A DNA stretch of 64,000 nt from Amborella trichopoda (GCF_000471905.2 NW_006499691.1:271676-335675), one strand, 5' to 3'; numbered from the stretch's first letter, positions 12,068 to 23,296 are shown. Numbers and translations: made by a program. Notes: a model not told the origin generated them from the sequence alone.

Positions 12068-12590
12068 TGTTGAGGATTGATGTCATGAATTTTAAGGAAA
12101 TAGATCTGCTAAGGTGGAGTTAAAAGGACAACTCCAGAGGGCCGTTAAAAGCTTGAAGGCTTGAGAGTCGAAGGAATGTTCGGTCAGGTGGACTCGGTTG
12201 ACTCAACCCCTACGGGGGTTCAAGAGCAGCATCCCCCGAGAAAAATTTCGAATGTCCATACATGGGATTCGATATATCTAGGATTCGATATATATCTGTA
12301 TATGGGGTATTTCGATAATTTGTACCATCTATCTGGGACTATATATATTGTTGCGGTGGGGGGTTTTTTAGGGTTAAGGACGTAGATCTCTTTTGTAATC
12401 AGAGAGAATAGAGAGGCATGAGGAAGAGAGCTATTGTAACCCTATTCTCTATTGCAAGCAAAGAAACTCTCATCTCCCATGGATATAGGCACATTGTCAA
12501 ACCACGTATATCTTTGCGTTATGGTAGATTGTTTTTCTTTTGTGTTTATTTCTTCTTTCTTATTTTCGTGGATTGTTTTTTGTTTCTACA
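12068..12590 (+). repeat. 3' LTR of the Copia element
   Basis: 523 bp, TGTTGAGG...TTTCTACA with canonical TG...CA ends, followed at once by the TSD GAGAT. Confidence 0.92.
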
Positions 12591-12980
12591 GAGATAATTT
12601 TAGAAAGAGAGAGGAGAGAGACGATGTAAAGAGGGGAACTTCTCTACAACTTTGAGTTTTAGAGAGAGATGGAGTTTTGAGAGAGATCGTGATTTGAAAA
12701 AGAGAACGTTAACAAAAAAAGAAAAAAATCGAAGAGGGTATCATTTTAGTGTTTGTTTGGGTAAAAAATTCATGGTCAAAGGGATCCAGGGGGTTGTAAG
12801 TTAGAAAAGCTGGACACCTTTTGCTTACAGGTAATCTTTTCAATCATTGGGTCTCATGAGATATAGAAGTCAAAAATAGGGGATAAGGAGATATTTTTCC
12901 TTAAATCTACGCCTTAGAAATCCTAAACTACTGGGAGGAACTATCTCGAGGGATGTATCTAAATCTATCAGGGTCATCCC

Positions 12981-13311
12981 TGTTAGAATTTGTGGGAGCA
13001 TAGAATGGAGAGAGAACACAACATCTACGAATGGAGAGAGAACACAACATTTACGTAGTTCAGGTCGAAGCCTTACGTCCACAGATCCAAAGCCCCAACC
13101 GGCTACATCTTCATTATATTGGATTAATGTTTACATCAATAAGTTCCTCTTTATATAGAGGATAATCACATGATTAGAGGAGATAATTACGGTATGATAA
13201 CTTGATGACCAAGTAACTTAGTCTCTATCTTCTAGATACCTAACCTTATCAAGATATATATATATATAAAGTGATGTATATCAATATGAACCCAAGATAT
13301 CTATATCCCAA
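12981..13311 (-). repeat. 3' LTR (left copy)
   Basis: TGTTAGAATT...ATCCCAATA on the plus strand. It holds a 25-base internal duplication near 13003-13053 (GAATGGAGAGAGAACACAAC twice) and a (TA)n run at 13256-13268. Confidence 0.85.
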
Positions 13312-14638
13312 TACTCCCCCTCAAACTCAAGATGCTTTGACATAAAGCAGCTCGAGTTTGTATAATATTAACTTACTAAAAAAATCACATGTTACTATGA
13401 TCTTCCAAAAAACAACTTTTATTGGGCTCTTTACGTCCTTTTAAAGACTTTCTCTCTTTAAGGTCTTCCAAGAAACAATCTTTTTTTAGTTCTCTACTTT
13501 TTTCTCTGAAGATCTCTCTCTTCATAGCCTTCTCTGAAGATCTCTCTCTTCAGAGCCTTCTTTTCTTTCTAGAGGCTTTCTCTCTCTAAAAAAAAATTAT
13601 TTTTCTTTCTCTCTCTTCGGAACATCCGAGATCGAGTAACAAAAAACTCGACGATCATCACACAAGATGGAACAATGTAAAACTCCATCATCAAACAAGA
13701 TCAAGGAACGAAAACTTGGTCATCATCAACTAGGATCGAAAAATTCGATCATCTTCATCTCCTCATCTGGAGATGGAACTCTTGATCAACAACCAAGACT
13801 GTGAAATTCGATCATCTTCATCTCCTCATCTGGAGACGGAACTCTGATCATCAACCATAACTTCCCTTTGCATAGTAATTGGACTGATCCAGAATCTGGA
13901 TTTTATTGTCCACATAGCGGTTACATTAGAGATGTTGACTTCATCTCTACTCATCTCATCTCCATATCTCCTATACTCTCCCCCTCAAGTTGGGTGTGGA
14001 TGCGAAGAAATACCCAACTTGCCAAATACAATTTTTTTTTTCTTTTGAGTACAGCCATATCAAAAAAAAAGAAAAAGAAAATGAAAATGCCAATGAAATT
14101 GGGCTTCTAAAAAAAAGCCTACATCTTAAAAAAAATACCATTTAAATCCAGATTTAAATGGCAATCATCTCCTTCATCAACAGATTCATGTGCTAACTCG
14201 AAAATCTCTACAAGACGATGTAAAAGCATGCGGTGGTAAGGATTCATTGGTACGAGCTCCAAGACACCTCGAAGCATGTATTTCGTTGAAGGAATTTGAC
14301 TATGATATCTTCCATTGAAAGAATGAGATGCTTACAAGGTAAGTTATCTTTAATAAGAAAAGCCAATTCTTCCATCATAGCAAATTGATCCATGCCAATG
14401 ATTTGGGTTGCAGTTGAAATTTGAGACAAGGAACCCTGGATAACATTCATCGCCATCATTCACAGGAAACCCAGGAATCACCATCACGTCTCTCTCCCTC
14501 TTTTTACCAACTCGATCCTCCGACATCATGGGAGAATAAAGGTCAAGCTAGTAACACATCAACAAGGATCGGTTGTTGCAGATGGTCTTGAAATTTTCCG
14601 ATACCATCTGAGCTGAGAAGTCTATCGCTCTGATACCA

Positions 14639-14767
14639 TGTTAGAATTTGTGGGAGCATAGAATGGAGAGAGAACACAACATTTACGTGGTTCAGGCCGA
14701 AGCCTTACGTCCACGGATCCAAAGCCCCAACCGGCTACATCTTCATTATATTGGATTAATGTTTACA
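14639..14767 (-). repeat. LTR segment next to the primer site
   Basis: Matches the first 130 bases of the left LTR (minus one copy of its internal duplication), with about 3 differences in the last 92 bases. It stops abruptly at TTTACAT, where VPS36-like DNA begins. Confidence 0.85.
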
Positions 14768-15147
14768 TTGCTAACCTCCGATCTGAAGTCGGGAAATTTC
14801 ACAACAAAGAAGAAAAATATGATTTGCTCCTCTACCGGAGCCCTCTGGTCCACCATGGAGAGTTTTCATCTCTACATTCTAGCCCAGGAAACTTCCATCA
14901 GACTTGATATTGTCTCGACCCTGAGAATTTGCCTTCGAAAGCCACAATTAGGGTCTCTGGTTTTGTGAAAGTCAATGGTTTCAACAGAAGTGGTATTGGG
15001 AAATCTAGTGCCGTTTATGATGCTTATTGTCTTTTTTTTAATCGTGCCAGAGGAACTGAGTTGATTGCGTCAGAAGATTTATTACAAGCATGCGTTATTT
15101 GGGAGAAGTCTTGAGAGAGAAAGTTCGATCTTTGGAGAAGCAAGGTA
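14768..15147 (+). pseudogene. VPS36: Captured fragment of VPS36 (ESCRT-II subunit)
   Basis: VPS36 is the GLUE-domain subunit of the ESCRT-II complex that sorts ubiquitinated membrane proteins on endosomes. Codons at about 14962-15108 read FVKV...VYDAYCLFFNRARGTEL, then DLLQAC and WEK; plant VPS36 proteins have FVRI...DVYCLFNRARGTELISP.EDLLQACSLWEKF in the winged-helix part. An upstream stretch at about 14777-14935, in another frame (SDLKSGN..TT, then SIR....S.LRICL), looks like the GLUE-domain segment LRSGNLILTT...SIKSMFHSPRIRF, but that match is weaker. If both are right, the middle of the gene is missing, so this is a rearranged fragment, not a gene. It lies antisense to the LTR element. 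The first part is inference; the winged-helix part I consider solid. Confidence 0.75.
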
Positions 15148-15452
15148 ATGGAGAGAGAACACAACATTTACGTGGTTCAGGCCGAAGCCTTACGTTCACG
15201 GATCCCAAGCCCCAAACGGCTATATCTTCATTATAGTGGATTAAAGTTTACATCAATAAGTTCCTCTTTATATAAAGGACAATCATACGATTAGAGGAGA
15301 TAAATATGGTATGATAACTTGATGACCAAGTAACTTAGTCTCTATCTTCTAGATACCTAACCTTATCAAGAGATATATACATATACAGATATATACATAT
15401 ACATCCATAGTGATTTATATCAATACGAACTCAAGATATCTATATCCCAACA
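15148..15452 (-). repeat. LTR segment, outer right copy
   Basis: Matches the left LTR from its GGAGAGAGAACACAAC to its end, finishing ATCCCAACA before the TSD. Its first ~100 bases repeat those at 14665-14767, so that part of the LTR is present on both sides of the VPS36 insert. Confidence 0.85.
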
Positions 15453-15457
15453 ATCCC

Positions 15458-15852
15458 GACACTTGGAGAACTTCAATTTTAGCTTCCTACCCCATTATTT
15501 GTGCACTTGTTTCGTGCTGTCTATCTTGTAAGGATTGAGCTCTTGAATATCATTAGTTTTAGTTCTATGTAAGAGTTGTAAAGAAAGAGAAATGTATTGA
15601 GTTGTGGATGTATTTGTGAGTTGCTTTTTGCTCTTTCCGTATGTTGTGAGAGGGATGTGAGTCGAGGACCATTTGAAGTTCGTTTCCTTGTTGCTTGGAA
15701 TTGTTTAATTTGTGTAATCGAGGGGTTTCCCCACTTACATATTGCTATAATTTCCACTTATGCGCTTGTATTTGAGTTATCGAAGAAGAATTTTTTTGCT
15801 GAGTGTGTCTTGGACAAACCCTTGTATTAGAGGGTTTTCCAACATCAAAACG
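15458..15852 (+). repeat. Probable tail of another LTR
   Basis: Reads like the 3' part of a plant Copia LTR: Cys/Ser-neutral T-rich DNA, GTAATCGAGGGGTTTCCCCAC near 15714-15733, and an end GGTTTTCCAACA at 15841-15844. The upstream part of the same LTR may be 12910-12980, cut by the element at 12981-15452. No internal domain follows. It rests on general resemblance only. Confidence 0.35.
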
Positions 15853-15870
15853 ACATTCTATGATGGATTA

Positions 15871-15926
15871 TTGAGGCGCACCTTAATTCTAGATTTTAAG
15901 ATTGCAATCTTATATAAACTTTTTCC
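15871..15926. repeat. End fragment of MITE family B
   Basis: GAGGCGCACCTTAATT...AAGATTGCAATCTTATATAAACTTTTTCC matches the right end of the full family-B copies at 51425-51814 and 34739-35133. Only this terminal piece is seen. Confidence 0.6.
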
Positions 15927-18900
15927 TAAAAATAAACCCAAAGGATATACATATGGATGGAAAGAGCACCGAATGTGGAGTAATGCCTCCAAAAACCATA
16001 ACCGATGGTATCCCATCATCGGGAAATGTTGAATAAGTCCTTTATAGTGCCCGGTCCATGTTCCCTCCAAGTTTATGTCAATATGACACATTTTCCTAGT
16101 GGTCTCTTTGTAATTCTTCCTTTTTTGAGGCCACTGGCTACATGAATCATGTCTTGTTAGTTGCTCCTAAATCAGAACCATACATCTCAGGTATCTGATA
16201 TTAGAATACTGTGTTTAGGGGAGGTCACCGTAGGGGTGTCTTAGATTAAACTTTGGCCAGTTTTGATGGCCTTGTCAATCCATCCGGTCAATTTAGACTT
16301 GTCTTTCTTATCTATCGTCTGTGTGACAATTTAGTGCCATAATGATCTCCCAAACTCATGGTTTTCTAGGGAACTTATCTTTCTTATCTATCATCTGTGT
16401 GACAATTAATTGCCATAAGGATCTGCCAAACTCATTGTTTTCTCCATAGAGTTCGCATTTCACATATTTGAGGATTCTAAAGATTTGATCCTTTTTGAGA
16501 TGGTTTTGATGGTCTTCGGTGGGTTCTAGCAATTCCAATGTATATAATACCATCTATGTGACTGGTAAACCATATGCTTCTACAATTTGTGAGCCAACAT
16601 TTTCCTGATCCCTTTCTATTCTCTACCTCTTAAGGATTTGTTGTGTAATATAGGGTCCTGATGTCCATCCCTGGGTTTCGATCCCATGTTGTGGGGATAT
16701 GATGACAACAATATAGTCAATTCCCTGGATACATAATTGATCGGACTGGTTTGATGCTATGTGGAATGTTTGAATAAAAAAATACACCCAAACACCAGAA
16801 AACGAGCACCAAGGGATAACAAATTCACCCATGATGACATATGAACCAAGGCTTTTTCATTACTATGAAGCTGGGTACAAGGAGTTCTAAAAACCTTCAG
16901 GTATTATGTTTCATTTGCATCGATCTCATTTTATAGACGTTTAAAAGCCCTTGATTTGAAGAATATATGGAGATATATTCATGAAAAAAAAATAAAAAAA
17001 TGTATCCTAGAATCGATTAGACTTCATTATCTTGTGTATCGATGAAAAGGCAGGAATATGCCTTGTTGTTCTTAATCTCCTCAAATGCCTCATAGGTGTG
17101 ACCTCCGATTAGACTTCATTATCTTGGGTATAGATGCAAAGGCAGTAATATGCTCCATTGAGTCACAGATGATGCTTGGTGTAGGACTCTGCTTTAGAAG
17201 GTGTCTCTCCCTTTGCCACTGAAATCAAAATTGCTTTTATAGTGCATTTCTAGAGATTAATGTGATTTACACATGATATTTATCCAAAATAATGTCAATT
17301 ATACGCGCCTCTCTCAAACAAATGTGAAATTATTAATAGTAAATGGGTTAGAATATCCAAACCTCAAGTACAAGAAACATCCTTGAGAAGATCTCGGGTA
17401 ATGGCCACCTCGATTCAGTCATGCAGATAGGACATGAATACTCTTCTCATCAAAATTTTCACAAACAAAAGGAGGTCTTCTGCTATAGTATTTTGTAGGC
17501 TTGTGAAAACACTAAAATATCAACCAAATGGTCCCAATCCTGATCCAAAACCATCAAGGATAATTGACATATGAATTGTTGAAACTACATTATTGCAACT
17601 TCGTTAGGCTGCAACAATCCATGGATTCATTTCTTCGATTGCTTTCATAGCAAGGGCTTATGGAGCATCATTTGCTGTGATTGTAGAGCATCTCATGAGA
17701 AATGTAACCATCAATTTCATGAGAAAACTCCTCAGGAATTAGAAGAAAACTTAGTTTGAAGTTCAGGCGGACAGTAAACTCCAGTCTATTACAACTATGA
17801 TTTTTACAGCTTGAATCACTTTCTTAATGAAATTTTATAATAGCAATCCTGTGTCATGAATTGTAGAGAATTTTGTGAGGAACTTACCCACCAATTTTCA
17901 TGAAGAAACTCCTTAAGATCAAAGAGAAATCTTAATTCAAAGCTAGACTGTCAATTAGGCAGATAAATAGTATTTCTTGGCTTAATAGGGTCATCAGGCT
18001 TGGTCAGTATTTTATACAATTGGGCATTATTGCCCTTGGCAATTGGTGCAATCGAAAGAAGGTCAAATAACACCCAAGTTCTACGAAATGTGGACAACAT
18101 GCTTATAATGCCTTTGATTGAAAACCCAGAAAAACCCATTTTGAGGTTCTCTGATAGTTTTTCATGTGTTTGATGGTCTAGCATTCTGAATGCTAGTGGT
18201 CCCTAAATGCGGGTTCAACGATGTTCAATTTTTATGAAATTTTGCAAAAAGGCTCATAATACCTTATCTTAACTTCTTACAAAATTTCATATCCATCTGA
18301 GACAGTGAAATCTTGGACCGGCAGTTAAGCCATTAAGGCATGCTCATTTCAAAATGGTATCAAATAACAATCAAACATTATGAAATTCAGAAGATAGGTT
18401 TACATTGCCTTCAAATGAAGGGTCACAAGGTTTATCTTATTCTATGACCATTTTATATGATTCCTAAATAATGGGATATCCGGCCTTTCTGGGGTATGTC
18501 TGAACGATGGTGAAAATGATTAGCCATATTCTCATTGCCAAACTTGATGAAACATGATCTTGGAGTGAGTCCCAATCGGAGTTGACTCCTAAGCGAAGGT
18601 TGGCACGTAAGCCCATCAAAAGTGCTCGATAGGGGTGTTAGAGGTGTAGCGCGCAAATGGCATTGAAGGTGTGTTGACCTAGAAGACCTCGTTTTCTTCC
18701 AGGCTACCTCTTACTTAATATGAAGCATTGCGAGTGTCACTCCTATTGCCTAAATTCCTAGATACATCTGAGTCTGTTTCAATGAGTTTTGGAATTCACC
18801 AGCTATCGGGCCTAGAGTTGCGACCATCGATGACTCCTAATGATGGGTCTAACATGTCACAATCCGTTAGATCATAAGCTTATGATGCCTCTATTGTACA

Positions 18901-19394
18901 TCCATCAGTATTTCACCTGGATTTGAATTTTATAGGGTTAGATTCCATATTAACCGGCAGCTGTGCTTAACAGTCCTACTTGACCGTTGATCTATTCACC
19001 CCATCTTCATATAACAACCGTTGGGGAAATTGCTTGGGGTATTTTTGGATTTTTCATGATCCAAAAGCACAACCAAATAAAAAGAAGAATGGATTGTCAT
19101 CATAATCAGGAGACCTAATTTGCTTCTATATATCAACCTGAATTTGTTCAATAAACAGTCAAAAGTAAACAAATTCCGGGACCAAAAGTACTCAGAATCC
19201 CAAGTTCAACCAAACAGGAGACACCGCGATTTCCAAAAATCTAGACAAGTTATCAAACAAGGGATTCAGCAGTTCGAGATCTCTAGAATCCTCGATTTCG
19301 ATAATGAAGATTATCAATGTCACCGTGTCCAATTTACCTTGAAAACCTCCAAGACCATTACAAGCATTGGTTAAGTGTAGTTGAAGTGAGTATT
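15927..19394. other. No gene recognised; two local duplications
   Basis: No frame here resembles a known protein. An 88-bp stretch is tandemly repeated at about 16302-16450 (CTTTCTTATCTATC...GTGTGACAATT twice). A more diverged pair of about 80 bp (ATCAATTTCATGAGAAAACTCCT and its partner) lies at about 17695-17770 and 17880-17950. The style of 17300-18450 recalls plant retroelement LTR DNA, without proof. Confidence 0.45.
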
Positions 19395-20940
19395 GATATA
19401 GGAAGAGAGAGAATAAAATTTTGAAATAGTTTTTTTCTTTAAAAATTTTTTCGTAGTTTCTCTATCTAAAATTTGATATAGTTTTTCTCTCTGTCTTTCT
19501 CTTTTTAAAATTTTATGATTCTTTCTATAAAACTTAAAATTTGATATAGTTTATCTATGTAAAATTTAGAGATAGTTTCTCTCTCCAAAATTTTTCAAAT
19601 ACTTTTTCTCTCTAAAACTTAAAATTTCACATAGTTTCTATCTTTAAACATTTTGACATAGTTTTCTCTAAAATTTTGAGATATTTTCTCTCTCTAAAAA
19701 TTTTCAGGTACTTGCTCTCTCTAAAACTTAAAATTTGATATAGTTTCTCTCTCAAAAATTTAAGATACGTTGTCTCTCTAAAACATAAAATTTAAGATAA
19801 TTTCTCTATTTAAAATTTGAGATGGTTTCTCTCTCTACAAATTTTTTAGTACTTTCTCTCTCCAAAACTTAAAATTTGAGATAAATTCTCTATCTAAATA
19901 TTTTGACATAGTTTCTCTCTAAAATATGTGAGGCAGTTTTTCTCTCTAAGATAAATGTGAGATAGTTTCTATCTTTAAAAAAATGTTGCGATAGTTTCTC
20001 TCTCTAAATATTTTCAAATAAAATTTAAAAATTAATATAATTTCTCTCTCTAAAATTTTTGAGATAGTTTGTCTCTTTAAAACTTAAAATTTGAGATCAT
20101 TTCTCTCTCAAAAACTTTTGAAATAATTCTTTCCTTAAAAATTTCCAGGTCCTTCATCTCTATAAAACTTAAAATTTTATATAGTTTCTCTCTTTCAAAG
20201 TTTGAGGTAGTTTTACACTCCTAAATATTTTGAGATATTTTTCTCTCTAATACTTTAAAAATGAGATAGTTTCTCTATCTAAAAATTTTGTGATAGTTTC
20301 TCTCTTAAAAAAATTTCAAGTACTTTCTCTCTCTCTAAAACTTAAATTGAGATAGTTTTTCTTTTTAAAACTTAAAATTTAAGATAGCTTCTCTCTCTAA
20401 AATTTTTGAGATAGTTTCTCTCTACAAATTTTTAGAACTGAAATTTCTAGAACTTAAAAGTTTAAAATAATTTCTCACTCTAATATTCTGAAATAGGTTC
20501 TCTCTATAAAAATATTTAGGTACACTCTCTCTAAAATTTGATATAGTTTCAATCTAAAATTTCAAAAAAGTTTTTCTCTAAAACTTAAATTTTGAAATAA
20601 TTTACTTTTCGAAAACTTAAAATTTGATATAGTGTCCTTCTCTATAATTATTGGGATATTTTCTCTCTCTAAAATGTTTTTAGATACTTCTCTCTCTAAA
20701 ATGTTTTTAGATACTTCTCTCACTAAAATTTGATATCATTTTTCTCTATAATTTAATATATTTTAATCTCTTTAAAACTTAAAATTTGAAATAGTTTATC
20801 TATAAAAACTTTGAAATAATTTCTCTCTAAAAAATTAAGATAAGTTCCTTCTCTAAAAATAGAAATAGTTTTTCTCTCTAAAATTTTAAGATAATTTCTT
20901 TCTCTAAAATGTAAAATTTTATATAGTTTCTCTCTCTAAT
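19395..20940. repeat. CT-rich minisatellite, about 50 degenerate units
   Basis: A roughly 25-30 bp unit, AAAATTTGAGATAG followed by TTTCTCTCTCT, repeats for 1.55 kb with many substitutions and small length changes. Occasional AAACTTAAAATTTGATATAG variants form a higher-order pattern. Its reverse complement is seen again at 59740-59945, and a related unit at 60830-62340. No coding frame survives across it. Confidence 0.92.
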
Positions 20941-22166
20941 TTGTGGGGGTATTTTTGTGGAATTAATTGTATTTTATAAAGTGGACCTCTCTGTAATAAG
21001 GACATCTGGCTGGAAATGAATTTCGGAGGGTAAAAACAAGGATACATATTTCTTTATTTTTGACTTTAAAAGAGGAATACAATTATGTTTCAATCCCAAA
21101 ATTTCGATGCAAACGCTAGAAATGTGCCATCTCTAGTGAAAAATATTTTTGAAAAATCCAAAACCACCCAACAGCGTTAAAGGCGGACCTTAAAATACAC
21201 TATGGGCTAGTTTGGAGAGTGGGTTATAGTCCGACTAAACAAAGAGGACCTCAAGCCCTAAAATGCTTTGCTCACCCTAGTCCGCTCTCTCTGCAATGAA
21301 AAGAACCAACAAGACACTACTTTCTATAACTATCTAATTGAATTCTATTCAATCACTTACCGGTTCAATGAATGAATTTGAATTGTCAAGTTCAACCAAC
21401 CTTTTTTTTCTTTGAAATATCGAGTAGATGAATAAAAATCATGATAAAGTCTTCACTTTTATTTACCTGCATCTCTTTTCTATTATAGACAATCCCATCT
21501 AGTCATATTCATATATAGAATTTGAACCGAAATCTCTTTCTCTCCCAACAATTTATGCGTTGGAGGGACCGTTTTTTATTTTGTGCCGAAGTTCTTTATA
21601 AAGCACAGGCATAAACAAGTGAAATCAAAAGACATTATTTAAATGCTACTAGATAGGGAAGAATCTCCATAAAAGTTTTTGATATATCCAAGAACTATGT
21701 CGTGAGATATAATTCTTAAAAAAAGTTTACCTTCTTAGTAATAAGCTCTGCTGTTCTAGAATTGCAGATGAGGTTTGCTGATGGAAATTTATATCCTTCG
21801 TTTATTGAACAAATCTAGTAATGTGCTTTGCAGGTTTCCTATGAGTGGCAATTTTTCTACTATTACACTTAGTTTTATTGAGATCCAAGAACCAAGCTCC
21901 CTATAAACCACAACTCTTTGCAATCCCAAAATCCAAACTCTGTTTTTGTCTCACTCCATGCCATAACTGCTTCCAAACTTAGATTCTAAAATCCCTCTCT
22001 CTATACCAGAGAATAATTCTTCATAGCTTCTCCCCTTTCTAAATTGTCTGCCTTTTTCAATTCGAATCAACAATGGAGCTTCTTGATGTGAACCGACTTC
22101 CTCTCTCTAAACCAATCTTTTTCACTTACTAAGAACACATTTTTCTCACTAAGGTGTCCACACCAG
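20941..22166. other. No gene recognised
   Basis: AT-rich DNA with scattered CT runs. No frame, repeat end or RNA gene can be supported. Confidence 0.5.
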
Positions 22167-22745
22167 TGATAATATGTCAACAAATGGAGGTATTTGATGA
22201 TCACAACCCATTGCATTATTATTAGTGGATAACCATTCATATGAGTTGTATTGTTATGAAATATTATCTTTTATCTCTTTAGAGAGAGATGATATGGATC
22301 TATTCCCATATAAAGCGTTACAGAAAAAATTTTGGGAAAACAAAATCTCATCTCATATAAAAAGAGAAAGCCTCACATAGCATTAATGTTGTATCTCCCC
22401 AACATTTTAGTAAGGGAATTTTCCTTTGGTGTATCTCTCTTGGTGTATTAAAAAAAATATAGAGGGTTAGAGAGAAGAAGAGAAAAAAAGTTACCTTCCT
22501 TCTTAGAGTGAGGGGAAGAAGAAGAAAGAGAAAAGTATGTTAGAGATAGAAAGAGGGAACATTTTTTCCAACAGAGATAGAGTCTCCAAAAAAGAAAAGA
22601 AAACTCTTACAGAGAGAATAACCTTACAAAGGAAAAACCTAAATAAAGAAAACCTTTTAGAAAAAATCAAAGAGCCCAAAAGAACATGTTTATTAGAATA
22701 ACTTACATATTTTTCATTGATGATGGTGTGAATCAAGCATGTTCA
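22167..22745 (+). mobile_element. Copia-type LTR remnant (LTR family 1)
   Basis: Starts TGATAATATGTCAACA after a pyrimidine/purine transition at CACCAG, as does the LTR at 55640-55795 read on the minus strand. The central part (AGAGAGATGATATGGATC, then CCCCAACATTTTAG and TTGGTGTATTA) also matches the complement of 49200-49775. No internal coding is adjacent, so it is a solo or truncated LTR, and old. Confidence 0.6.
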
Positions 22746-23296
22746 AATTAGTTGAGGAATTGAGAACATCACCAAGCCTAGCATGTCTATAGATGTGACA
22801 TGTCTTGTATATAGCTTTTATAAGATTTCATTGACCGTAAATGCAAAATACTGTGATAGAATTTTCTATTCCATTTTGAATGATGAATATCTAATCCATA
22901 GAAAAAAAAATCTAATCCATGCGAAACAAATGCTATGATACTTGATGGTCCACTAACTCAAATTAATTACAGGATAATCTACTTAGTGATTCATTGTTAT
23001 AATATTTGGCTGAACCTTGATATTCCATATTCCCACTTGATTATATCTTCTCAGTTTGGAAAGTTAATAGGGTAGGTAAAAGCTTGTGAAGTCAACTAGA
23101 GAATATGAATGATTACTGAAACTATTCTTTCTTTCAGAAGCTTTAAAATATAAGCATGCGAAAAAACTGACTGTAAAATCTTTTCTAAAGCCATTGATTG
23201 GAACTAAAGTAAACTTATGATGTTTAAAGCATCAATTAGAAATTCACACAAGCTCTGAACCCTGATCTTACAGAACTAATACTAGGATTAATTTTA
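22746..23296. other. No gene recognised
   Basis: AT-rich intervening DNA without frames or repeat ends that I can support. Confidence 0.5.

Larger units (their letters stand above)
7669..12590 (+). mobile_element. Ty1/Copia retrotransposon, broken, inserted in the foldback element
   Basis: LTRs 7669-8195 and 12068-12590 are flanked by a perfect 5-bp TSD, GAGAT (7664-7668 and 12591-12595). A primer-binding site, TGGTATCAAAGCC, lies at 8199-8211 and a purine-rich tract at about 12057-12066. Parts are in Copia order: Gag, integrase, reverse transcriptase, RNase H. The proteins resemble the plant Tnt1/Tork type. It is broken by several changes, and the LTRs differ at roughly a tenth or more of sites by eye, so the copy is old but younger than the palindrome it entered. 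Confidence 0.93.
7285..12900. mobile_element. Foldback / Mutator-like MITE, split by a Copia insertion
   Basis: Bases 7285-7663 and 12596-12900 are inverted copies of each other over about 300 bp. For example the left arm has CTTACAACCCCCTGG at about 7385 and the right arm has its complement at about 12788; the left arm's GTTAACG region is matched near 12706. Flanking the arms is a 9-bp duplication with one mismatch: TTAAATCGA (7276-7284) and TTAAATCTA (12901-12909). The outer ends are GGAAAAATAT and ATATTTTTCC. Without the Copia the element would be about 690 bp, nearly all palindrome, with no coding content: a non-autonomous element, most likely mobilised by a Mutator-like transposase given the 9-bp TSD. 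Confidence 0.85.
12981..15452 (-). mobile_element. Non-autonomous LTR element carrying a host gene fragment
   Basis: The whole unit is flanked by ATCCC (12976-12980 and 15453-15457). The left (3') LTR is 12981-13311. A purine tract read on the minus strand (GAGGGGGAG, 13312-13320) adjoins it, and the primer site reads on the minus strand as TGGTATCAGAGC at 14638-14627, next to LTR sequence starting at 14639. The roughly 1.3 kb internal part shows no Gag or Pol domain, so movement would have needed proteins from another element. The right side is complex: LTR sequence 14639-14767, then a 380-bp insert with VPS36 similarity, then LTR sequence again 15148-15452. Left and right LTR copies differ at about 6% of sites by eye, a moderately young age. 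Confidence 0.85.

Noticed and set aside
12902-12980. Short leucine-rich reading (LNLRLRNPKLLGG) continuing past the ATCCC site, like an LRR receptor kinase exon
   Set aside because: Only about 30 codons, no repeated LRR pattern, and the flank beyond looks like an LTR tail.
19395-20940. Regular repeats considered as a CRISPR-like array
   Set aside because: Units are degenerate, spacers are not unique sequences, and the genome is a plant nuclear one.
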